NCBI RefSeq assembly: GCF_027244095.1
Contig: NC_069669.1
Span: 5,730,501 to 5,794,500 of the forward strand
Reading direction: 5' to 3'
Length of the DNA: 64,000 bases
From: Hemicordylus capensis
Lineage: Eukaryota; Chordata; Lepidosauria; Squamata; Cordylidae
Numbering within the stretch: position 1 is the stretch's first letter; each line of letters begins with the position of its first letter. This document shows positions 1-10,900 of the stretch, piece after piece. The notes below the pieces were generated by a model. That model was not told where the DNA came from. It was given only the letters and a program-made list of their open reading frames with translations, and ran no database searches. A program made the position numbers and the translations under genes.

Positions 1-1040
1 GGAAGTGGCCAAAAGGGCCCGGCCATCTTTGGGGCAGGGTGGGGCCCTGGCAGCTAAACGGTTTGGAGCCTTAAGGGGCGAGGGACTCTGGAGGGCCTCT
101 TGAGACTTGCCCCTCTTGCCTTGATCTGTGGAGGGTGCCGGGGGGGGGGACGGCCGGGCACGGCTTGATGTGATCCCTCCAGGCCGGGAATGCCTCCTGG
201 TCCCTCAGTCTGCCTTGACTCGAGGCCTCCCCTCTGCTTGTAGCAGGGGGAAGAGAGCAGGCGGGCTGGCAGGGTGTCCTCGCTTTGAAGCGGGGCGGTG
301 CCAGCAAGCTTTGGACAGGCTGTGCCTCCTCCTCCTCCTCCCTTGGTCCCCTCCTGCTCTGCCCACATCTGCACACACTCCTTCGGGTCTCTCTCCACTC
401 CTTGCCACTCATAGGTGACTCCCTGACCCTCATGGACCTGTGTATGTTTGACAGCGAGGTTGGCCTCTTTCTGTCTCGAAGATGGTGGTGCTGAGAGCAA
501 GATCGGTGGCCTCTTCCTCCTGGCACTGGCCTCTCTCCCCAGGGCCGGCCGACCTGCCTTCCTTTCTCCCCGCCTCCCGCAACCCTCCCCCAGCTCTGTT
601 CTTCCGGCTGCCGCCGCCGCTGCTCCTCTGGGCACCTGACCTCGTCAGCATGTGAGTGGGCGGAAGGTGTCCCTGGCCCGGGGCAGGGCCGTCCAGGCCG
701 CTCCCGCCCCCCGTGCCGCTCTTTGCCAACGTCACCGAGTGCCTTCGAACCCAGTTCTGTCCCCCTCCTCCAGGTTAGCGCACGGCTCCCTCCCCGGCTT
801 GTGTTCCACATCGGATGGGATTTTAAAGGTGTATTACCCGACTGTGGCGGGTCTTTCATTTTTCCCTTTTTTTCTGAAGGGTTACATTGTAAATATGTAC
901 ATTTTCTAAACAAAGCATCAGCGACCAGCGGTTGGGCCGACGGCTGGCGTCTCCTGAACATTTTTCACATGCTGACTTGTACAATTTATCTTTTAAAAGG
1001 TACTTGGATAATAATGGAATAAAACTCCATGTTCCAATGA
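1..1040 (+). other. AXIN1: Probable 3' UTR of AXIN1 (last exon, partial)
   Basis: No convincing coding frame is seen. The stretch from about 815 to 1040 looks like a vertebrate 3' UTR end: T-rich runs, a TGTAAATA-like motif near 888 and an AATAAA signal at 1018-1023, with cleavage expected near 1040. The AXIN1 name rests on gene order. In mammals AXIN1 is the tail-to-tail neighbour of PDIA2, and here PDIA2 ends on the opposite strand at 1980. The AXIN1 C-terminal coding exon would lie left of the window. The assignment is inference from synteny and has not been checked by alignment. Confidence 0.55.
1018..1023 (+). promoter_or_regulatory. Polyadenylation signal AATAAA (AXIN1 side)
   Basis: A canonical AATAAA sits at the end of a T-rich, UTR-like stretch. 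It is about 950 bases from the convergent stop codon of PDIA2. Confidence 0.6.
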
Positions 1041-1189
1041 CTGCGCTGTGTGCGTCTTCCTCCTCCGGTTGTTCCGGGTTGGGGGCAGCTCTCCCTCCCC
1101 TCTCCCTCCTCCCTCCCCTTGTGGCTGGGGAAGATCAGATGGGGGGCATTGCCAAAGGGAGGTCTCTGCATTTCGCCGCTCTCGTCCTT

Positions 1190-1379
1190 TACCATATTTA
1201 CCCGAATAGAAGATGACTCTCCATTTAAGACGATCCCCTTAAAAATAGAGTTAAATATAGAATATACCTCTGTGTAACCCAAAAAGAATGAGGTTCTGAA
1301 TTTAAGACGACCCCTGCCCCCATTTCAAACACCAAGGAACTTGGACAAAACCTAGTCTTGGATTCAGGTAAATGGAGTA
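1190..1379. mobile_element. Short non-autonomous TIR element (MITE)
   Basis: The left end reads taccatatttacccgaa. The right end, reverse-complemented, begins tactccatttacctgaa, so the ends form imperfect inverted repeats about 190 bases apart. The interior contains the motif tttaagacga twice. Related copies lie at 28711-28896 and 32763-32862. The superfamily is not identified. Confidence 0.6.
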
Positions 1380-1449
1380 GATGTCCAAGTTGCTTACTGT
1401 GTCCATGTGCTGTTTTACACTGCCATCTGCTGGCCATTTGTGGGATTTG

Positions 1450-1488
1450 GCAACATCTGGGAATCCCTGTTAGAGGGAACACTTAATG
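1450..1488. repeat. Half of a hairpin MITE
   Basis: It carries aacatctgggaatccctg followed by ttagagggaacact, which is the right arm of the inverted-repeat element found complete at 5184-5317. The left arm is not visible here. Confidence 0.5.
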
Positions 1489-1713
1489 CAAAGGATAGGA
1501 AAGGTGGGCCAGTTATTGGCCAGAAGGGGATCCGTTTGACTGGGTTGGAGTGTAGAAACATGATGGGAAGAAGGCAGCGTGGCCTGAAAGCAAAGTAGGG
1601 GAGAACAACTCAATTGTTCAGCCATGGCCTCTGCACATTCTACAAGTAACTTTTCAGCAACAAGAACTTGAAATCACTGCACTTTTATCACTTGTAAAGG
1701 AAGCTGTTTTGTC

Positions 1714-1719
1714 TTTAAT
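1714..1719 (-). promoter_or_regulatory. Possible polyadenylation signal of PDIA2 (ATTAAA)
   Basis: On the minus strand this reads ATTAAA, the commonest variant signal, 261 bases downstream of the PDIA2 stop codon. No canonical AATAAA was seen on that strand between 1040 and 1980, so this is the best candidate. Confidence 0.35.
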
Positions 1720-1979
1720 CCTGGCCTCTGGCTGTCTTGCGCACTTCCATGCTCATTACCAAAGCGACTGGTGGGCTTTTCTGCAGTGGCAGCAAATGAG
1801 TGTCATTTGTGGCCTGTGTTTTTCAAAAAGCATATTTGGGAGTTCAGGTCTTCAAGACACTGCTGCTTCCCACCCCCCACAAGAATACACCACAGCAGGT
1901 TTTCATCTGTTTGGCATTTGGGGCCAGCTTTGGTGTCAGATGGCGCTGGGGCCCCTCGGATTTGTAGCCACAGCAGGCT

Positions 1980-4900
1980 CTACAACTCATCTCTGGAGTC
2001 CGGGGCGTCTGGTGAGATTGTCCGGTTCTCCTTCTGTTCCTGGAGAAGCAGAGGCAAAGGTTGCTGAGCAATTATGAACAGGGGAGGTAAGGGAGGAGAG
2101 CAATATCAAAGTTAAGTATTGCTGCACACAATCATCTTACTCAAGAACAGAGGCGTAACTAGGGAAAACGGCGCCCGGGGTAAGCACTTAAATGCCCCCC
2201 GCCCCCCCCCCCCAACATACTACATTATACTTAGGTTTTTCCTCACAAGCACCCGCCGCCAAGCCAGGCCACTGACTGGCCGCCAGGTGCCAGCAAAGCA
2301 ATGGGGAGCGCGGGCAGCGCGGAAGGGACCGCTCGTGGGGGAGGGGGCGCCGACACGCTCCCTTGACTGCTGCAGCACTGCTGCACTGAGCAGGAAACAT
2401 TTGTATTAGTCATGCCGGCACCCCCCACGTGACCAGAAAAGATGGCGCCCGGGGCACGTGCCCGCCCTGCCCCCCCTATAGTTATGCCTCTGCTCAAGAA
2501 TGAATGAATGGGTAACTTCTACAGTCAAAGACCAGCAACTATGCAAACTACATAAACTGTAGTCAGCTTTAAGTAAAGGTACAAATCCATAAAGGCGTGC
2601 ACATGTGGGTGGGATACAATAAGCCAAGGACTACTGTATTATCTTTGATCTTTCTACTGCTAAAGGAACCCACTGTAATCTGGTAGTGTAATCCACCGGC
2701 TGACACACAATATTTGGCTACATGATGAGTGAGAGCAAGCTGCTTATCCAATAACAGAAGAGAGGTATAAAATTCATCTGTTTGGCCTGGAGATTATATT
2801 TTTAAGGGCTGGTGGTATTAACTTACTATGTAAATCACTATAAAAGGCACAATAAAGTAGGCCATGCCCCACAGGTTCAGTCACTGCGAATCCACAGGGA
2901 CAGGTCTGTTCTTCATAGAGAACGTTGCTGAACCTACCCACCAGCAAGGCAGATGGGAGGACGAAGAATTGTTCCCTAGAAAAAAGCTTTCCAATATTTG
3001 GGCACATCAAGGGGGCAAGATAACTGGCTGATTCCAGGCTAAAGTTTGGTCTCCTGGACGTAAAGTCCTTTTTGCTCAGGACGGCTCCCAATTTGAAGAA
3101 CGGAGCTCTCTCCCCGCCCCACAGAGAAGCTCCGTGCCCTCAATCTCCCTGGCTCTTGAATGCTGCTCCTGTCCGATGAAGGAAACCAGCCTGGATGCAC
3201 CAGAAAGTGCAAAGACCATGTGAGACCAAGGCCCGGATTAAGGCTCTGCAAGAGAAGACTCCTGCTTGCAACCTTGGAGAGGCCGCTGCCTATCTGGGTA
3301 GACCATCCTGAGCTAGATGGACCCATGGCCTGTCTCGGTAGAAGGCCGCTTCCGATGTTCCTATCTTACCCAAATCCAAGCCTTGCTGCTCCAGATCTAA
3401 GCCACACAGAGTGTGACGTCAAGGAAGGAGTGTGACATACTTACCCCTGGGTCCTCCTGGGGAGGTAACTCGCCTTTGTTTTCCAAGAACAGTGAGAAGG
3501 TTTCCAGGTCTCTGGTACTCTTGTATTCTGTCATCTAGGGCAGAAGAGGGTGGTGTTGGCTTGGCCCCGATTCCCTTGCCCCACAGCCTCCCCAGGTCTC
3601 ATGCTATGGGGCCTTAGAAAGAGGGGCAATCTGCAGCCATTCCCAAGATTCCCCGCTAGTGGGATGCCAACTTACCTTCCGGCTGGGCCCTGCAGGGAAG
3701 TAGTACAGAGTAGGGTAGGCACGGATGGTGAGGTTTGCGACTTCATTGGCCGTGGCATCCACCTCTGCAATGATGATGTCCTCGTGGTCTTTGTATTTCT
3801 CACCCAGTTGCTCCCAGACAGCTGCCATGGCCTTGCAGTGGGTGCACCAGGGGGCATCTGGGAATGCAGAGAGGACGGACAGGTTGAGTTCACCTAGCCA
3901 ACCTGCCAGCCCCATTGATACTGACGGTGGCTGCCCCTTCCCTCTGCTGAAGAAACAAGGAACAGAAGGCTGGAATAACAGGACACTTGTGAACATAGGA
4001 AGCTGCCATACTGAGTCAGGCCATTGGTCAATCTCGCTCAGTATCGTCTACACCAGATACAATACTGCTCAGCTTTGCGCACACCCCTGCAGATGTTGGG
4101 CAACAATTCCCATAATTCCTGGCTATCGGCCACTGTGGCTGGGGATCAGGGGCGTATCTAGGGTGGGGCAGGCAGGGCACGTGCCCCGGGCGCCACTTGA
4201 AGGGGGGCGCCATTTCTTAAAATTATTTTTTTTTAAAGGCTGCTGAAAACAAAATGGCCACTGCGCATGCTCAAATGGCCTCTGTGAGGCCCTAGGCCAT
4301 ACCAGGCTTCACAGAGGCCATTTGAGCATACGTGGTGGCCATTTAGTTTTCAGCTGCAATTTTTTGGGGAAAAAATTATTTTAAAAAATGGCCACCGCAC
4401 ACGCTTAAATGGTCCCTGTGAGGTCCTAGAGGCCAGCAGGGGGGAGGGGGAACCTTTGCAGAACCCCCCAGCCTTTAGGAAGCCCCCTGAAGGGGCTACA
4501 GGTAATTTAAAAAATAATATAATATAAGTCACTGTACACATATTCAGATATGTGACTTGTATGTGACCTTCAGACTTGTATTTTTCTGCTGATATTATGG
4601 TAAAGTTATCTGAAAGATGGGTGTCAGATGTTTGGACAGGGGGCGCAATTTCAATGCTTGCCCTAGGCGCTATTTTCCCTAGATACGCCTCTGCTGGGGA
4701 TTATGGGAGTTGTAGTCCAAAAGCAACTGGGTGGCCCAAAGCTGAGCAGGCCTGGTCTACACAGACTGGCAGCAGCTTCTCCAAGGTTGCAGGCAGGAGT
4801 CTCTCAGCCCTCTTGGAGATGCTACCAGGGAAGGTTCTTGCTCCACCTCCCCAGCCTGCAGAGCACACTTACAGAACTTCACAAAGACATTTTTGGCTTC

Positions 4901-7900
4901 ATCAAACGCCACTTGCTCGAAGTTCTTGCCCACCAGGACTTTGACGGGGTGCTTATCCCAGTCCTCTGGGATCTCCTCGCTCATCAGGTGGGGCTGGAAG
5001 AAGCAGCAAAGGCACAGCTGTGGGCTTCATGGGAACAGAGGAAGCTGCTGTATACTGAGTCAGACCATGGGTCCATCTAGCTCAGTGTTGTCGACACAGA
5101 CTGGCAGTGGCTTCTCCAAGGCTGCAGGCAGGAATCTCTCTCAGCCCTATCTTGGAGATGCTGCCAGCGAGGGAACTTGGCCAATGTTCCCTCCAACAGG
5201 GATTCCCAGATGTTGTTAACTACAACTCTCAGAATCCCCAAGCAAAAGTCATTGCAGCTGGGGATTCTGGGAGTTGTAGTCAACAACATCTGGGAATCCA
5301 CCTGTTAGAGGGAACACTGAACTTACTTGGCTCTTCCCAGAGAGGCAACCCCATCCCCTAAGGGCTTACAGGGCTCACATACATACGTATACGTATGTGA
5401 GCTTACAGGGCTCACATACAGTATCCCATTCCAATGCAAACCAGGATGGAGCCTGCTTAGCAAAGAGGACAATTCGGGGAGGGGGGGCAGTTGCAGGAGA
5501 CTGAAGAGCTGAGGGCTGGGTTGCACAGGGACATAGGAACAGTCTCCCCTCTAACAGAGATTCCCAGACGTTGCTGACCACAACTCCCAGAATCCCCAGC
5601 TGCAATGGCTTTTGCTTGGGGATTCTGGGAGTTGTAGTCAACAACAACTGGGAATCTCTGTTAGAGGGGACGCTGCATGGGACGCTGAGCCAGACCCTGT
5701 GGTTCATTTAGCTCAGGACTGCCCACTCTGAGTGGCAGAGGTGCTTCAGGGCCAGGGCTAGCAGAGAGAGCAACCTGGGGACCCTGCCGCCACAGGCCTA
5801 GAGGCCACTGCAAGACCTTCTGGCATGCCACGTTCCCTCCCTCTAGCTGCACTGTTGACCAGAAGCTAGTTGGGGGGGGGACACACGTAGGTGGCCTGAG
5901 GGTGTCCAAGACATGGTGCAGCCATCTCTGGCTTGTGGCCCAGATGCTCTTTCCTCTCTCCTGTTGCAACGAGCGGGGCTGGGGTGGAGGGAGTCACTTC
6001 CCACCAGAGGAGGAGCGGCCCCCGGCCTGGCGATATTCCTTCCCAGGCGGGCAGCACCTCTCCGGGCCTGCTGCTCCAGCTGTGACGGCAACGCTGCCCA
6101 CCTTAACTCTGCCCTCAAGCACGTCCCGACAGAAGGCATCGATGGCTGCCACGGTGAGCCCTTCGGTGGCCAGGCGGTATTTTGTGTTGCTCTCGATGCT
6201 GATGAAGCGGATGGTGGGCGCGTCCTGGGTCTTCAGGCCGAAGTAATGCAGCACTTGGGCGCCTTCCCCATTGACGTCGACCAGCACAAAAAGCACCTGC
6301 CAGGACATGGGTCACAACCACCCCGCCTAGCCACTAGACCGAGGGCTATCGGCCACCTCCAGCCTCAGAGGCAAGATGCCTCTCCATCCCAGTGGCAGGG
6401 GAGCAACAGCAACAGGAGAGAGGGCATGCCCCCACCTCTTGCCTGTGGGCTTCCCAGAGGCACCTGGTGGACCACTGTGTGAATCAGGATGCTGGAGAAG
6501 ATCGGCTTCCTTGTGTTTGAAGTGAAGGACTTTGCGCTGTCTCTTGTCTCAATGACAGTGGAGGACAGACTAGTGAGTCAGAGGGCTAGAGGGTCAAGAC
6601 ATTGGTCATCCCTTCTCTACTGCTCTGACACTATCCCTTTGGAATGTAGATTGCTACTGTCAGGGACACTTCCTTCCTTCCAGCCACTTCCTTCCTCTCT
6701 TCCTTCTCTTTCCTTCCTTCTACCTTGCAACATGCAAGCTCCTCTCCCCGGCACCATTGCAGAGATGCAGAATCCATCTGCATCCAGCTAGCTAGCTAGA
6801 TTAGACTTTCCTATCTAGAGTGGAGTTCTCTAATAAATACCACTTATATTGATTTGAAATTATGAACTGGCTCCAAGTTACTTTACTCTCAGCATACACG
6901 CATGCCTAACTAAATTCCGCTGTGTTGTGCCTCTGTGCACTCTGCTATAATGAAAAAGGGTTTCTCTTACCAGAGGGAACTCCCAACACCTTGGGCCTCA
7001 TCCAGCAGGGCTGTTCTTAGGTTCTTAGCTCCCAGTGCTCAGCCCAGTTGGCCTCTGGTCAGTTCAGTGACCCTGGAGCCCTGTGGGTGGCTACCACGCA
7101 ATGGAGGGGGGTGTCCCCAAGGTGGCAGAGAAGCCCACCTGGCCTCACCGTTCCAAAGAGCTCTGGCCCAGATGGAGGGGGTGGACCCAAAGAGGCAGGG
7201 TGGCTCTTAGGGGTTGGGAGACTCACCTGGCCCCGGAAGGCGGCGGCTGCCCCCCGGAAGGTGCCCAGCAGCTCCAGCTGGGAGACCTCTGTCTTGTTGA
7301 TGAAGAGCAGCAGGTGGTGCAGGATCTTGGCCCCAAATATCCTGGAGGAGTTCTAAAGGAAAGCCCCAGAAGGCAGGCGAGAGAGCAAAGAGAAGGGCGG
7401 GGGGGGGTCACAGTCAAACCGAAACCACCCCCACTGCTGGAATCGAGCCCCTGCTTGCTGCGGGAGCTCTGCGGTCAGGCGGGTGGCCGTCGGAGGCCGC
7501 CTTCTGCGGAGCTAGCCCATGGCTCCGTCTTGCCCCGGATGGTCTGCCCTCCAAGGGCTCCGGCTGAGGAAGAAGCCTCCCCGCCAGCTTGTCCTGCCCT
7601 GAGCACCATCCCAACTGGAAAAGCTGAGCCTGGATCCTGAACCGGCGTTCCCTGTCAGAGGGGTTCCCAGCTGTGGATGACTCACCTAATCCCCAGCCGA
7701 AGGCCACTGCAGCTGGGGATGATGGGAGTTGTAGTCCAGCAGCACCTGGGGACCAGCGTTCCCTGTCAGAGGGGTTCCCAGATGTGGCTGACGACAACTC
7801 CCATCATCCCCAGCCAAAGGCCACTGCAGCTGATGGGAGTTGTAGTCTGTGAATCCCTCTTGCAAGGAACACTGCTTGGGACCCTTCCCCACACAGCAGA

Positions 7901-10900
7901 GTGTGGCCTCGGGACTTCCCTGGGAGGAATCTGCGGCCAGATCCCTGGGTGGGATTGCTGGGCCAGCCCCTCCCTCCCTCCCCCCACCCATAGCTGCAAC
8001 CTCAGAGTTGCTGTCAGGCTGGTCTCAAGAGGAGGGGAGTTGGGGCCACAGGGAAGGCAGCCAGCACACTTGGTGTGGGGGGGGCATGTCTGGGAGCACC
8101 CTAGTGCCCTGCCCTATAGGAAGTGCCATGGGGGAAAACAAGGTGGAGGCAGGCTGCCAATGCTCCCTCGCCCCCGCAGAGGTGAAGGCCCCCCCTCACC
8201 TTGCTGGTGAACTCCATAACGAGGTCCAGGCTCTGCACAGTGACAAAGCGGGCCAGCTCCGCCGCATCCAAGCCCAGCTCCTCATCGACCGGGAAGTCGG
8301 CCTGCGGCTCGTCCCCCTGCAAGAGGGAGCAGCGATGAAGGAGGTTCTGCTTCTCCGGGCTGGCCTCAGGCAGCTCCTCAGCCTGCCCGGAATCCTCCTC
8401 CAGAGTCCGGAGGGAAGACCCTGGAGTAGGGTTACCAACACTCCCTCATGAGCAGGCACGTCTCTTATTTCACCCCAAAATGGCCTGTCTCTTAGGGGAT
8501 GCCATTTGTCCCTTCTTTTCAGCTAATAGGGAGGACCTATGGCGGCGGGGGGGGGGGAGCCACCATGGGGTGAACAGGTTCAAAGAACCCGGGCCGCCAA
8601 TGGAAAAGGCCGCCGAATGTCCCCGTGTGCGTGGTGTCACGCACATGGGGGCATGGCCTCGAGCTCCGGAGAGCCCCAAGCGAGCTCTCCCCTGTCCATT
8701 GCAGGCAGCGCTTGCTGCCCGACATCGATTTCCCTTTCTCTCCCTCTCCAGAGCTCAATGACACCCCGCCACCGTGCGTGTGACAACACACAAACACGGG
8801 GCATCACTGGAGGGGCCGCCAGGCGGGGCCGGACACAGCCTGCCGTTTGGCCTGCCTATGGCTCAGATCGAACCAGTTATTTTCACCAACATAACGAATA
8901 ACAACTGAGCTCCATGACCTTTCCCTTCTCCCTCCCTACCAGAGGACTCTGCAGGGTTCCCACCGTCCCGTACTGGGGACACCAACAAAAACATGAACAT
9001 GAATACCCATTCACGGTCGGTGACCACAGCATTACCCAGGTATCAGGGTCATGAAAATCATGCAAGTGATGACTGCTAGATAGTGTTGCTCATGTGTGGA
9101 GCCCATTTTGCCCGGCTAACCACGCTCCTCTTTCTGGAAAATCTGGCCAGCAGGCCTTCTTCACTATCTGCCTCTGGCCCACTGGAATATGGCCGGCCGG
9201 CCTTGGACGTGAGCACTGGTCTGATCTGACTCGGCTGTTTATGGCAGGCCCCGAGACACAGGGACATAGGAAGTAGCCTTCTACAGAGTCAGACCATTGG
9301 TCCATCTAGCTCAGTCTTGTCTCTACACCAGGGGTTCCCAACCAGGATTCCTCCAGATGTTGCTGAACGACAACTCCCAGCATCCTCAGCCACAATAAAT
9401 TGTAGCTGGGGGTGATGGGAGTTGTAGTTCAGCAATGGGAGTTGTAGTTCAGCAACATCTGGAGGAACCCTGGTTGAGAACCCCTGGTCGACACAGTTTG
9501 GCAGCGGCTTCTCCAAGGTGGTTGCAGGCAGGAGTCTCTCTCAGCCCTCTCTTGGAGATGCTGCCAGGGAGGGAACTTGGGACCTTCAGGCGCTCTTCCA
9601 CTGAGTTACAGCCCCATCCTCGAAGGCAGTGGTTTTCTAACTTGGGGTCCGCCAGATGTTGCTGAACTACAGCTCCCAGCATCGACGACAACTGGAGGTG
9701 GTAGGTCCATTGGGGCTGGGGATGCTGGGATGTGAAGTTCAGCAACATCTGGCGGACCCCACATTAAGAGCCTCTGCCCGAAGAGGAATGTCCTACAGTG
9801 CTGCCCACACACGTCGTCTCCCATTCAAATGCAAACCAGGGTGGACCCTGCTTAGCAAAGAGGACACGTCATGCTTGCTAACACCAGGCCAGCTCTCCTC
9901 CCAGGGCAGAAGCACCACCGTGGCTCCCTAGTAACCTGTACCTTTTCAGGTGCATTGTCAGGCTGAAGGGGAAGTGATAGTCACGATTAAGTTGCTGCCC
10001 CAGCCAGCTGCCCGCCGCATGGGCTGCCACAGCACAGCTCCGACACAGAGGCCCCACACCGCCACCCCGGCGTTGACCACCACACTCCTCCCTCCAAGTG
10101 CTTGGGGGCCCCACCTGGGAGCGGAAGAGGCGGACTCTGTTGCCAGTGACCTCGTATTTCTGGAAGAGTGCCTGGCGGCTGGTGAGGGCAAAGGCCACGT
10201 CGGGAGCATCTCCGGCCACCTCGTGGAAGAGCAGCACGTCCTCGTCCTCCAGGTCCTGCGTGGAAAGGGCCAGAGGCTGAATGCAGGCTGTGCCGGCCCC
10301 AAGGGCCACTGGGCGGGCAGGGGAGCCCGGCCTCCCTCCTCTCCCTGCTTCTGGGGACCTGTTCTCTCCAGCAACAGCCTCCCCAGCTTGCTGGACCCCA
10401 ACCCGAGGGAAGAGGTATAATTGAATGGGGGGGCGGGCGGGGATGACACATGTCCCTGGGCCCCTGAGGGAGAGGAGACATACCAGTTGAGTGACAGCTT
10501 GCTTTTTGCTAGCCTCCGGAGGAGGAGGCAAGGAGGCAGGGGCATCTGGTGGGGGGCAAGAAGGGGCAGTCTCCCCCACCTGGATTTCGCCAGTTCCCAT
10601 TGAATTCAGTGGGGCAAACTCCCAGGGAGGCGGCCCCCTGCTAACTGAGCAGAGAGGCACTGTTTTAAAGTGGAGGTTCTCTTTATTTAGCAGCGGGAGA
10701 GTAACCGGCCCTATCCAGCCCCAGCACAGCATCCCTTCAGTGGCTGCTGCTGGTGTCGACCTTACGCTTAAAGAAAGAAAGGAAAAGATTATGAGCCCTT
10801 TGGGGATATGTTAACTGCTTTGGGAACTTTTTGATGAAAAGCGGTATATAAATACAGCCGTCCCTCGCCAACCGCAGTTTCCCCAATCATGGACTTGAGT

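Larger units (their letters stand above)
3991..4860 (-). repeat. SINE-A interrupted by a hairpin element and a hAT element
   Basis: SINE-A sequence on the minus strand runs from gaacataggaagctgcc at 3991 to about 4069. It resumes at 4745 with the next segment of the same SINE (tctacacagactggcagc). The gap is filled by other elements, described separately. Confidence 0.75.
9257..9908 (-). repeat. SINE-A interrupted twice by hairpin hAT-like elements
   Basis: SINE-A segments at 9257-9328, 9487-9626 and 9777-9908 follow each other in proper order on the minus strand. The two gaps are hairpin elements at 9329-9486 and 9627-9776. Confidence 0.8.

Noticed and set aside
71-961. 296-codon minus-strand frame near the left edge
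   Set aside because: No splice-compatible neighbours, low-complexity Arg/Gly/Pro content, and opposite in strand to the UTR-like end at 1018-1040.
6770-6900. Possible solo LTR end (AATAAA near 6831 in an AT-rich patch)
   Set aside because: No matching terminal repeat, no clear ends and no internal viral sequence; too weak to call.
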